This document shows positions 1 through 7,362 of a stretch of DNA of 64,000 nt, one piece after another. The DNA comes from Pigmentiphaga daeguensis (GTDB taxonomy: Bacteria > Pseudomonadota > Gammaproteobacteria > Burkholderiales > Burkholderiaceae_B). The notes beneath the pieces were generated by a model. The model searched no databases and was not told the DNA's origin. It was given only the letters and a program-made list of their open reading frames with translations. Numbering within the stretch: position 1 is the stretch's first letter; each line of letters starts with the position of its first letter. The stretch spans positions 62,001-126,000 of the forward strand of contig NZ_BAAAEN010000004.1 in NCBI RefSeq assembly GCF_039523035.1, given 5' to 3'. A program made the translations under genes and the position numbers.

Positions 1-1
1 C

Positions 2-235
2 CTGCAGAGCGTCACGCCCTACGTGCTGGCCGACTATGCCCACGTCAGCCTGAACAACAAGAACTTCACGCTGGCCACGGACACGCTGACGTCGCTGGCC
101 CTGGGCCTGCGGGTCACCGACCAGCGCCACTACGCGTTCGACGTGAACCTGGCCAAGCCCGTCGGCGACAAGCCGGTCAACAGCGGCAACCGGCCGCTGC
201 GACTGAACGCCAACTACTCGCTGCGGTTCGACTGA
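2..235 (+). CDS. ShlB/FhaC/HecB-type (TpsB) outer-membrane transporter, C-terminal end
   Basis: Only the last 77 codons are in the window; the gene begins before base 1. The peptide has alternating amphipathic strands, a D-V-N-L-A-K-P-V-G-D-K-P segment and a final aromatic strand (Y-S-L-R-F-D-stop). This matches the end of the 16-stranded barrel of two-partner secretion transporters, where a 'dvalakPlg' type segment lies just before the last strand. Such proteins export a large TpsA exoprotein or haemolysin across the outer membrane. No TpsA gene is seen downstream, so it must lie upstream if present. A generic Omp85-like barrel end is the alternative. The call rests on a short fragment. Confidence 0.6.
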   Translation: MQSVTPYVLADYAHVSLNNKNFTLATDTLTSLALGLRVTDQRHYAFDVNLAKPVGDKPVNSGNRPLRLNANYSLRFD

Positions 236-249
236 CCCGCGCTCGTCTT

Positions 250-283
250 CGTTACGTAACAGGGGGTTCCCTGCTACGTAACG
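250..283. terminator. Strong hairpin 3' of the TpsB gene
   Basis: Arms CGTTACGTAACAGGG and CCCTGCTACGTAACG pair at 14 of 15 positions around a GGTT loop, 15 bases after the transporter stop. No T-run follows on either strand, so it is either a non-canonical terminator or a palindromic site; its place after the stop favours transcript-end processing or termination. Confidence 0.4.
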
Positions 284-513
284 AACCCCCGCCTCCCCCG
301 TCTTTTCGCCCCGCTTCCCAGGGAATTTCGGCCCATCGTCTCAGCCGCACGAATTCCCTGAGTTTTCGATTTATCCCCTGTTTGCAAGGTTTTCCGGGTG
401 TTCCGAGGCGATTGCCCCGCTTCTCCGTCCGCTTGCGGTTGCACATTGGCACAGCTTTTGCTCGATAGGCGCAGCAGGCAGTGTCGCCGCTTCAGCGATA
501 AAGGGGAATAACC

Positions 514-2706
514 ATGCATAAAGAACAAACGAAGCCGGGCCCTCGCGTCCTGGTAGCCGCCTTGGTACTCGCACTCTCGACATTGGCCGGTTGCTCCGGA
601 TCCGGTGCGATCACCTCCGGATTGGGAGGAGGTTCCGACCCCACCAATCCCAACAACCCCAACAATCCGGGTGATCCGAACAACCCCAACAATCCGAACA
701 ACCCCGGCAACCCCGGTGACCCGGGCAATCCGGGCAATCCGGGCAACCCCGGCAATCCTGGCAACCCGGGTGATCCCGGCAACCCCGGAGATCCTGGCAA
801 TCCTGGCGGCACGCCCGTCACGGGCGTCCTGGCGCCCACGCTGGGCAATGTCGGCCAGGCGGTCGACAACGTGGTCGACACCGGACTGGCCGGCACGCTG
901 CACAACGTCGGCACCAAGCTCGACGGCGTGGTCGCCCCCGTAGGCAACACGGTGACGGGCCTGACTCAACAAGTGGGAGCCGCGACCGGCCTGGGCGCCC
1001 CCGTGGACAACTTGCTGACCTCGGTAGGCGGCTCGGTGAAGGACTTGGGCCAATCGCTGGACGACACCGGCCTGCCCGTCAAGCTGGGCCTGGGCGGCGT
1101 GGTCGCGGGCCTGGGCGACACGGTCGCCAGCGCCGGTGGCCTGGTGAACGCGACCGAAGGCAATCCCAACCCCCTGGGCAATGTGCTCAACAACCTGAGC
1201 GGCACGGTCTCCACCCTGACCGGCACGCTGGCCTCCGACGATGGCCTGCTGAGCCCGGTCTCGCAATTGCTCAACGGCCTGGGCGAAGGTGGCACCGTTC
1301 AGAACCCCGTGCTGCAGCCGGCCCTGACCAACACGGGCAGCGCCGTGGACAACCTGGTGGACCTGAAGCTGGGCCAGACGCTGGGCCAAGTAGGCGCCGG
1401 CCTGGATCCGGCGGTCAGCCCCATCGTCGGCACCGCCACGCAGCTCACGCAACAGGTCGGCGACAAGACCGGCCTGGGCGCGCCGGTGAATGATCTTCTC
1501 GTCTCCGTGGGCGGCGCCGTCTCCAACCTGGGTGAGAGCCTGGGTGGCAAGCTTCCGGTTGCCGGCACCGGCGTGAGCGGCCTGGTATCCGGGCTGGGAG
1601 CGACGGTCGCCAGCGCCGGCGGCGTGGTGCATGCTTCCGATGCCAACAAGAACCCCGTCGGCAACGTGCTGGCCAACCTGACCGGATCGGTGGACAGCCT
1701 GACCGCCGGCCTGGGCCTGAGCATCGAAGGCGGACTGGTCGACAAGGCCGGCAGCGCCACGTCGCCCTCGGCCGCCGGCGCCGACGGCGGCCTGCTCTCA
1801 CCCGTCACCGGCCTGCTCGGCGGCGTCGCGGGCGGCGAAGGCGGTGTGCTGGCTCCTGTCACCAACCTGCTGAACGGCGCCACCGGCGGCGAAGGTGGCG
1901 TGCTGGCTCCGGTCACCGGTCTGCTCGGCGGCGTCACCGGCGGCGAAGGCGGCGTGCTGGCCCCGGTCACCAACCTGCTGAACGGCGCCACTGGCGGCGA
2001 AGGCGGCGTGCTGGCTCCGGTCACCAACCTGCTTGGCGGCCTGACCGGCGGCACGGGCGGCGAAGGCGGCGGACTGCTGCAACCCATCCTGTCCGGCAAT
2101 CTCGAAGGCCTGCTGGGCGGCAGCAACGGACTCCTCGCCCCGATCACCAGCGGCCTGCTGGGCGGCATCGGCAGCGACGCCAAGCCGATCCTCCATCCCT
2201 CGCTGGCCAATACGGGAAGCGCGGTCGACAACCTCGTTCCGCTCAACGCCAAGGAAACCCTGGGCAATGTCGGCACGGCTCTCGACCCGGTCGTCACTCC
2301 GGTCGCGAACCTGGTGTCCGGCACGACGCAGACGGTGGGCGCGGCCACCGGCCTGGGCGAACCGGTCAACGGCCTCCTGACCTCGCTGGGCAGCAGCCTG
2401 AGCGGCGTCGGCACCAACCTCGGCGGCAACGTGCCTGCCGTCGGCACCGGCCTGGGCGGCCTGGTGAACGGCCTGGGACAGACCGTCTCCAGCGTGGGAG
2501 GCCTGGTGCATGCCACGCCCGAGAACACCAACCCCGTGGGCAACGTCCTGACCAACCTGACCGGCGCCGTCAACAGCCTGACCGCGGGTGTCGGACAAGG
2601 CACCGGCCTGGGTGGCGGCACGGGAGGTGGCGAAGGCAACGGTGGCCTGCTGAACCCGGTCACCGGATTGCTGGGCGGGCTGCTGGGCGGCTTGGGCAAG
2701 CATTGA
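514..2706 (+). CDS. Collagen-like repeat lipoprotein with three copies of a Val/Leu/Gly-rich module
   Basis: The 730-residue product has a lipoprotein signal peptide with lipobox L-A-G-C (Cys27), so it is probably lipidated and envelope-anchored. Residues 43-98 are a collagen-like tract: first N-P-N triplets, then regular G-N-P and G-D-P triplets with Pro in the third position. Then come three related modules of about 135 residues (about 103-240, 263-400, 558-695), sharing motifs such as A-V-D-N-L-V, T-G-L-G-x-P-V and N-P-x-G-N-V-L. Between modules two and three lies a tandem of about 25-residue units built on G-G-E-G-G-V-L-A-P-V-T. The start has a good ribosome site (AAGGGGAA). Proteins of this layout occur in Bordetella, Achromobacter and Burkholderia as collagen-like surface proteins. 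A surface or adhesion role is inference. Confidence 0.8.
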   Translation: MHKEQTKPGPRVLVAALVLALSTLAGCSGSGAITSGLGGGSDPTNPNNPNNPGDPNNPNNPNNPGNPGDPGNPGNPGNPGNPGNPGDPGNPGDPGNPGGTPVTGVLAPTLGNVGQAVDNVVDTGLAGTLHNVGTKLDGVVAPVGNTVTGLTQQVGAATGLGAPVDNLLTSVGGSVKDLGQSLDDTGLPVKLGLGGVVAGLGDTVASAGGLVNATEGNPNPLGNVLNNLSGTVSTLTGTLASDDGLLSPVSQLLNGLGEGGTVQNPVLQPALTNTGSAVDNLVDLKLGQTLGQVGAGLDPAVSPIVGTATQLTQQVGDKTGLGAPVNDLLVSVGGAVSNLGESLGGKLPVAGTGVSGLVSGLGATVASAGGVVHASDANKNPVGNVLANLTGSVDSLTAGLGLSIEGGLVDKAGSATSPSAAGADGGLLSPVTGLLGGVAGGEGGVLAPVTNLLNGATGGEGGVLAPVTGLLGGVTGGEGGVLAPVTNLLNGATGGEGGVLAPVTNLLGGLTGGTGGEGGGLLQPILSGNLEGLLGGSNGLLAPITSGLLGGIGSDAKPILHPSLANTGSAVDNLVPLNAKETLGNVGTALDPVVTPVANLVSGTTQTVGAATGLGEPVNGLLTSLGSSLSGVGTNLGGNVPAVGTGLGGLVNGLGQTVSSVGGLVHATPENTNPVGNVLTNLTGAVNSLTAGVGQGTGLGGGTGGGEGNGGLLNPVTGLLGGLLGGLGKH

Positions 2707-2717
2707 AAGGAGAGGCC

Positions 2718-3317
2718 ATGCTTCACTGGGAGAACGTAATGAGTTCCTCGAGCCATTCGGTCCACGGATCGATACCCCGGGAACCCGAGGAAACGGACAG
2801 CGACAGCCAGGAGATGCTCAACAGCATCGTCACGATGCTCGGCCGCCGCCTGACGGTCTACACCTCGCTATACCAGACAGCATTGGCCGAACGACTGGGG
2901 CTGGGCATGGTCGACGTGAAGGCGCTCGAACTCGTCATCGAGTTCGAGCCCATCACGACCGGCCAGCTGGCCTGCCTGGCAGGCATCAGCTCGGGCGGGA
3001 CGACGGCGGTGATCGACCGACTGGAAGCCACCGGCTTCGTGGTCCGCGACAAGCATCCGTTGGACCGGCGCATCGTCGTCATTCGGCCGGTGCGCGAGAA
3101 GTGCGCGGAGATCGAACGCCATATGCGCGCGGTGGCCGAGGACGTCGCGCACATCGGCGCCCGCTACGAGCGCGATCAGTTGTCCGCCGTCCATGGCTTT
3201 CTGGCGCAATGCGTGCATGCGCTCAAGACCGAGGCCCTGGGCATGCTGGGAGAAGGCGGCAACGCCCCGAACCTGGAAGGACGCCGCCATCCCGGGGACG
3301 ACAAGCGGCGCAACTGA
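2718..3317 (+). CDS. MarR-family transcriptional regulator
   Basis: This is a 199-residue winged-helix protein. Residues about 60-120 carry the MarR DNA-binding core: T-T-G-Q-L-A, then a recognition helix with S-S-G-G-T-T-A-V-I-D-R-L-E, then a wing with D-R-R-I-V-V-I. I chose the ATG at 2718 because AAAGGAGAG lies just upstream; an in-frame TTG at 2703 and an ATG at 2739 are less supported. It begins 11 bases after the collagen-like lipoprotein stop, so the two are probably co-transcribed and the regulator may act on that gene or its own operon. The effector ligand cannot be deduced. A rho-independent terminator follows at 3346-3369. Confidence 0.85.
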   Translation: MLHWENVMSSSSHSVHGSIPREPEETDSDSQEMLNSIVTMLGRRLTVYTSLYQTALAERLGLGMVDVKALELVIEFEPITTGQLACLAGISSGGTTAVIDRLEATGFVVRDKHPLDRRIVVIRPVREKCAEIERHMRAVAEDVAHIGARYERDQLSAVHGFLAQCVHALKTEALGMLGEGGNAPNLEGRRHPGDDKRRN

Positions 3318-3345
3318 TTTGCCCTCCTGACCGACATCTCCATCT

Positions 3346-3369
3346 GCCCGCGCAAGCGGGCATTTTTTT
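3346..3369 (+). terminator. Rho-independent terminator of the MarR gene
   Basis: The stem GCCCGC / GCGGGC has a GCAA tetraloop and is followed by seven T residues, 28 bases after the MarR stop. This is a classic intrinsic terminator on the plus strand. Confidence 0.85.
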
Positions 3370-3371
3370 GC

Positions 3372-3445
3372 CGCCGGGCCGCCCCAAGGCAAAAAAGCGC
3401 CCCCTCGGGGGGCAGCGCCGCCGCATAGCGGCAAGCGTGGGGGCA
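3372..3445. repeat. Dispersed GC-rich intergenic repeat, family B (copy 1)
   Basis: This is a GC-rich stretch with a GCCCCCT-CGG-GGGGC core, a short A-run and CGCCGC arms. A shorter inverted relative lies at 46851-46894. It fills the space between the MarR terminator and the 3' end of the convergent MFS gene. Confidence 0.5.
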
Positions 3446-3461
3446 TTTTCTACCGCGAGGC

Positions 3462-4700
3462 TCAGCCGGCCTTGCGCCCGCGGACGAACCATCCCAGCGA
3501 CGCCATCTGCAATACCCCCAGTGCGGCGAACGCCACCGCGAACGCCGCGCCCCGCCCCAGGCCGGCCTGCGTCAATCCGTCGACGACCACGCCTATGCCC
3601 CACTGGATCACGAAGGCGCCGACGAATACGAACATGTTGTAGAGCGTCACCAGCCGCCCCGCCGCCTCGCGGGGAAACTGCGTGGACAGATAGGGCTGCA
3701 TCAGCATGATGGGCGCAACGCCCGCCGCCATCACCAGCCAGAGCAGCCAGGCCAGCGGCCCGCCGGCGAAGGCCAGCAGGAAGATCACGACGAAACAGCA
3801 CAGATAGCCCGCCAGCGCGATGTTCAGCAGACCGAAGCGCCGCTGCAGCGGTGGACTGGCGAAACCCATGACGACGTAGCCCAGCGTCATCACCAGCATC
3901 ATGACCAGCAGCATCGAGGCGCTGCCGGCGGGGCTCATGCCCAGGACGTCCGTCATCCATGGTCCGGCCCACAGCGTCTGCAGGGCGATGATGCCGCCCT
4001 GCCCGATGGCCGACAGCGGCATCACGCGCAGGATCTCGGGGTGCCTGAGCAGCCCCCACAGCGAGACCTGCGCCGCGCCCGGACGACCGGTCCCCAGCAC
4101 GCTCACGTCATGATCAGGCACCACGCGCCACAGCAGGACCGCGACCACCGCCAGCGACAGGCCTGACAACAGATGAACGCTGCGCCAGCCGAAATGCCCG
4201 GCCAGCGTGGCCGCGGGCGACGTGAAGAACACCGCGCCGCCGGTGCCGGCGACCAGCAGCCACAAGCCCAGTTGCGCCTGCCGCTCCACCGGATAGCAGC
4301 GCCGGAAATACGAGAACGGCGCCATCAGGCTGGCCGCCACGCCGGCACCGATGAGAACGCGGCCCGCCGAAGTGACCGCGAAGCTGCCTGCCCAGACCAT
4401 GACGAAGGAACCCAGGGCGGCGATGGCCAGCAGGCAGGCCTCGACCCGCCGAGCACCGTAGCGGTCCAGCCAGACGCCCAGCGGCGCCTGCATGGCCGCC
4501 AGGGAAACGAAGAACGCCGACGACAGCCAGCCGAGCTGCGATTTGCTGAGCGACAGGTCCTGCGTGATGAACGGCGCCAGCGCGGCATTGACCGAGCGCA
4601 GGCCGTAGGAAAAGAAATAGGCGGCGGCGAAACAGGCAAAGATCAACAGGGACTGCCGTCCGCCGATCTGGGGCGGCCGCATATCGTTATCGTTGGGCAT
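3462..4700 (-). CDS. Major facilitator superfamily permease
   Basis: This is a 412-residue polytopic membrane protein with about 12 hydrophobic segments. The motif after TM2 reads G-V-W-L-D-R-Y-G-A-R-R, which is the MFS motif A between TM2 and TM3. The N-terminal half ends with a long basic loop before TM7. The start at 4700 (M-P-N-D-N-D) was chosen over the upstream in-frame ATG at 4775 because a GAGGAG site precedes it, though spacing is long; an in-frame TTG two codons upstream would also fit. Substrate is unknown. It is divergent from the ribB leader, which begins only about 110 bases away, and convergent with the MarR gene. Confidence 0.8.
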   Translation of the reverse strand: MPNDNDMRPPQIGGRQSLLIFACFAAAYFFSYGLRSVNAALAPFITQDLSLSKSQLGWLSSAFFVSLAAMQAPLGVWLDRYGARRVEACLLAIAALGSFVMVWAGSFAVTSAGRVLIGAGVAASLMAPFSYFRRCYPVERQAQLGLWLLVAGTGGAVFFTSPAATLAGHFGWRSVHLLSGLSLAVVAVLLWRVVPDHDVSVLGTGRPGAAQVSLWGLLRHPEILRVMPLSAIGQGGIIALQTLWAGPWMTDVLGMSPAGSASMLLVMMLVMTLGYVVMGFASPPLQRRFGLLNIALAGYLCCFVVIFLLAFAGGPLAWLLWLVMAAGVAPIMLMQPYLSTQFPREAAGRLVTLYNMFVFVGAFVIQWGIGVVVDGLTQAGLGRGAAFAVAFAALGVLQMASLGWFVRGRKAG

Positions 4701-4812
4701 GGGCAAAGACAGGTCTCCTCGAACGGCAAGAATACCCGAGGCGCCGTGAGGGCGTTCGCCAAGGCCCGGCGGCACATCTGCTACGATAGCCCTGCCGCCT
4801 GTCTGGGCGGTG

Positions 4813-4957
4813 CGTCTTCAGGGCGGGGTGGAAATCCCCACCGGCGGTAGGGTGTCCTCGCACACCGAGCCCGCGAGCGCTTGCCGGCCCTCCGGCAAGG
4901 TCAGCAGATCCGGTCCCATGCCGGAGCCGACGGTCATAGTCCGGATGAAAGAAGACG
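4813..4957 (+). promoter_or_regulatory. FMN riboswitch (RFN element) upstream of ribB
   Basis: The closing P1 helix is CGTCTTC at 4813-4819 with GAAGACG at 4951-4957. Inside are the conserved RFN blocks: AGGGCGGGGTGGAAATCCCC, ACCGGCGGTA, GAGCCCGCGAGCG, GTCAGCAGATCCGGT, CCGGAGCCGACGGT and ATAGTCCGGATGAAAGA. This is a near-consensus FMN aptamer, so expression of the downstream ribB should fall when FMN is high. Confidence 0.97.
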
Positions 4958-5039
4958 GGAACACGCGCCGCGTCCCGGCCTGCGTCCGCGCAGCCATGGG
5001 CGGCGCGCCTCCTACGGCGCCCACCAGCGCCATGCCCTG

Positions 5040-5066
5040 AACGCTTCCTGTTTCCTACGGAGCGTT
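5040..5066 (+). promoter_or_regulatory. Hairpin that can sequester the ribB Shine-Dalgarno
   Basis: AACGCT(T)CC at 5040-5048 pairs with GGAGCGTT at 5059-5066, burying the GGAG ribosome site used by the ATG at 5070. No T-run follows, so the riboswitch expression platform here probably acts on translation initiation. The alternative antisequestor pairing was not computed. Confidence 0.55.
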
Positions 5067-5069
5067 TTC

Positions 5070-5735
5070 ATGCAGTCCCTGCAACAGTACTTCGAAGCCA
5101 CCACCGCCGAACAACGGCTGCTCGCGGCCCTGGCCGCGCTGAAACTCGGCCAGCCTGTCGTGCTGCTGGACGACGAGGATCGCGAGAACGAGGCGGACCT
5201 CATCATCGCCGCCGAATCCATCACCGAACCCATCATGGCGCGCATGATCCGCGATTGCAGCGGCATCGTCTGCCTGTGCCTGACGCCCGAGAGCGTGGAT
5301 GCGCTCGGGCTGCCGCAGATGACCTCCCGCAACCGCAGCCGCAACGGCACCGCGTTCACGGTCAGCATCGAGGCCCGCGAGGGCGTCAGCACGGGCGTCT
5401 CCGCGGCGGACCGGATCACCACGGTGCGCGCCGCGCTGACCGGCGATCCGGCGGCCCTGGTCAGCCCCGGCCACATGTTCCCGCTGCGCGCCGATCCGCG
5501 CGGCGTGCTGGGCCGCCGCGGCCACACCGAGGGATCGGTGGACCTGGCTGCGCTGGCCGGCCTCGCCCCCGCCGCGCTGCTGTGCGAACTGATGCACGAG
5601 GACGGCAGCATGATGCGCGGCGACGCGGCGCTGGCCTATGCCCGCGAACACGGCTGGCCGCTGCTGACGATCGAGGACATCGTGACGTGGCGTTCGCGCG
5701 CCGACCTGCCGGCCGAGGAAGCCATCGCGGCCTGA
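5070..5735 (+). CDS. ribB: 3,4-dihydroxy-2-butanone-4-phosphate synthase
   Basis: RibB converts ribulose 5-phosphate to 3,4-dihydroxy-2-butanone 4-phosphate plus formate, supplying the four-carbon unit of riboflavin. The 221-residue product has the acidic metal/substrate loop D-D-E-D-R-E-N-E-A-D-L near residues 34-44, the T-G-V-S-A-A-D-R segment and the R-R-G-H-T-E-G-S-V-D-L motif, all hallmarks of the family. Length fits a stand-alone RibB without a fused GTP cyclohydrolase II domain. A separate ribA lies at 39464-40051. The gene follows an FMN riboswitch, so feedback control by FMN is expected. The sirtuin-like gene starts 15 bases after its stop and is probably on the same transcript. Confidence 0.95.
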   Translation: MQSLQQYFEATTAEQRLLAALAALKLGQPVVLLDDEDRENEADLIIAAESITEPIMARMIRDCSGIVCLCLTPESVDALGLPQMTSRNRSRNGTAFTVSIEAREGVSTGVSAADRITTVRAALTGDPAALVSPGHMFPLRADPRGVLGRRGHTEGSVDLAALAGLAPAALLCELMHEDGSMMRGDAALAYAREHGWPLLTIEDIVTWRSRADLPAEEAIAA

Positions 5736-5750
5736 GGGGGACACGGCCCC

Positions 5751-6608
5751 ATGCCATTCCCCATCCGCCAGCCTGATATCGAACAGGCCGCCCGGCTCAT
5801 CGACGAGGCCGACTGCCTCGTCATCGCCGCCGGCGCGGGCATGGGCATCGACTCGGGCCTGCCCGACTTCCGCGGCCAGCACGGCTTCTGGCGGGCCTAC
5901 CCGGCCCTGGGGCGCCACGGCCTCGATTTCACCAGCATCGCCTCGCCGCGGGCCTTCAGGCGGGATCCGCGGCTTGCCTGGGGTTTCTATGGCCACAGGC
6001 TGGCGCTGTACCGCACCACCGCGCCGCACGCGGGCTTCGCGCTGCTGCGCGACTGGGCCCGCGAACTGCCCCGGGGCTGCGTGGTCTTCACCAGCAACGT
6101 CGACGGCCAGTTCCAGCGCGCCGGATTCGACGACGGCGACATCACCGAATGCCACGGCTCGCTGCATTTCCTGCAATGCCTGGCCCCCTGCTGCGAAGCC
6201 ATCTGGCCGGCCACCGACTTCATCCCGGACGTCGACGAGGAACATTGTCTGCTGCGCGGCGAACCGCCCGCCTGTCCGCGCTGCGGCGGCTGCGCCCGCC
6301 CTAACGTGCTGATGTTCGGCGACGCGGACTGGATCGATGACCGTGCCCAGGCCCAGGCCCGCCGCCTGGAGGCGCGGCTGCGGCTGTCGTCGCGGCCGGT
6401 GGTGGTGGAGATAGGCGCCGGGCAGGCCGTCCCCACCGTGCGCCACTTCAGCCAGCAACTGGCCTTCGACAGGCGGGCGCCGGTCATCCGCATCAATCCC
6501 CGCGAACCGGAAGTCCCCGGGCTGCCCCAGGCCGTCGGCCTGCCGCTGAATGCGCTGGAAGCGCTGCGCGCCATCGACGCGGCCCGCGAGGGCCGTGCCG
6601 ATGGCTAG
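5751..6608 (+). CDS. SIR2-family (sirtuin-like) NAD-dependent protein
   Basis: This 285-residue product has the sirtuin NAD-binding motif G-A-G-M-G-I-D-S-G-L-P-D-F-R-G (residues 28-42), T-S-N-V-D-G-Q-F (114-121, the TQNxDGL equivalent) and the catalytic His in C-H-G-S (His135). Cysteine pairs near 147-148 and 175/178 lead into R-P-N-V-L-M-F-G-D, so the zinc module is present. The usual Ser after the first GAG is Gly/Met here. Family members remove acyl groups from lysine or transfer ADP-ribose; which applies here is open. Being 15 bases downstream of riboswitch-controlled ribB, it may be FMN-regulated. Confidence 0.85.
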   Translation: MPFPIRQPDIEQAARLIDEADCLVIAAGAGMGIDSGLPDFRGQHGFWRAYPALGRHGLDFTSIASPRAFRRDPRLAWGFYGHRLALYRTTAPHAGFALLRDWARELPRGCVVFTSNVDGQFQRAGFDDGDITECHGSLHFLQCLAPCCEAIWPATDFIPDVDEEHCLLRGEPPACPRCGGCARPNVLMFGDADWIDDRAQAQARRLEARLRLSSRPVVVEIGAGQAVPTVRHFSQQLAFDRRAPVIRINPREPEVPGLPQAVGLPLNALEALRAIDAAREGRADG

Positions 6609-6611
6609 GCC

Positions 6612-7277
6612 CTAACCCTGCTGGCCCGACAACGCGGCCGTCCGCTCGTAGTGCCGGGCCAGCAACTCCTTGGCCGCTTCCAGGTTCCCCGCCATCACGG
6701 CCTCGAAGATGGCCCGGTGCTCGTCCAGTTCGTTGCGCCGCTTGTAGGCCTTGCGCGCCGCCAATTGCCGATAGCGGTAGGCGCGGTCGTAGAGCTGCTC
6801 GCAGAATCCCATCAGCGTGGGCGACCCGCACGCGGACAACAGGGCGAAGTGGAACGCGCGATGCTGCCGTTCCCACACCGGGTTTTCTTCATAGCTGTCC
6901 TCGTCCACCGAGCGCGGCGTGCGCGACAGGCGGTGGAAGGCGAGCAGCAGCGCTTCCTCCCATTGCGGACTGCGCCGGGCCAGCCCCTGCTCGAGCGCCA
7001 GCGACTCCAGCGCCACACGGTTGCGCAGGATGTCCTCCAGTTCGTCGGCCGATACCGACGCGGCCGCGAATCCGCGCTGGTCGTTGTGCACGGCCAGGCC
7101 CTCGGCGACGAGGCGGCTGAGCGCCTCGCGCAACGGGCTCGCGCCTATGGCGTAATGCTGCCGCAGTCGATGCATCGGCAGCTTCTGCCCGGGGGGCCAC
7201 AGACCGTCGAGCAGATCGGCGCGCAGGCGTTCGTAGATCTGCACGGTCATGCTGGGAGCGATATCGGCATCTAACAT
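6612..7277 (-). CDS. GntR-family regulator (FadR/VanR type)
   Basis: This 221-residue protein has an N-terminal winged helix with Y-E-R-L-R-A-D-L-L, G-Q-K-L-P and S-P-L-R-E-A-L-S-R-L (residues about 10-75), followed by an all-helical FCD ligand-binding domain containing the E-S-L-A-L segment and H-R-A-F-H-F-A-L. GAGGA precedes the ATG. It is transcribed away from the FAH-family gene, and the 85-base space between them carries repeated TCGATA boxes. The usual inference is that it represses the divergent catabolic operon (7363-13328) until an acidic substrate binds the FCD pocket. Confidence 0.88.
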   Translation of the reverse strand: MLDADIAPSMTVQIYERLRADLLDGLWPPGQKLPMHRLRQHYAIGASPLREALSRLVAEGLAVHNDQRGFAAASVSADELEDILRNRVALESLALEQGLARRSPQWEEALLLAFHRLSRTPRSVDEDSYEENPVWERQHRAFHFALLSACGSPTLMGFCEQLYDRAYRYRQLAARKAYKRRNELDEHRAIFEAVMAGNLEAAKELLARHYERTAALSGQQG

Positions 7278-7313
7278 GCGGGGGTTTTCCTCAGGTTACC
7301 GACATTATTTTAG

Positions 7314-7361
7314 CTCGATAGAATTTTGTCGATATTTTTCTCCATACGGAGTTTTATCGAC
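7314..7361. promoter_or_regulatory. Candidate operator: repeated TCGATA boxes between GntR and FAH genes
   Basis: CTCGATA at 7314-7320 and GTCGATA at 7328-7334 face an inverted copy TATCGAC at 7355-7361. The AT-rich background and position between divergent genes suit GntR binding. This is inference from pattern only. Confidence 0.35.
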
Positions 7362-7362
7362 A

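Noticed and set aside
640..810. Regular short DNA repeats suggesting a CRISPR array
   Set aside because: The units are 9-base codon repeats of G-N-P/G-D-P inside an open frame, with no spacers.
274..1632. Long minus-strand open frame (452 codons) opposite the collagen-like gene
   Set aside because: It is the antisense shadow of the repetitive Gly/Pro/Leu-rich gene, with no ribosome site and low-complexity Ala/Gln/Arg composition.
1299..2765. Second long minus-strand open frame in the same gene
   Set aside because: It is Pro/Ser/Arg-rich shadow coding, caused by the GC-rich codons of the real gene.
5055..6458. 467-codon minus-strand frame opposite ribB and the sirtuin-like gene
   Set aside because: The plus-strand genes show clear family motifs and an FMN riboswitch; the minus frame shows none.
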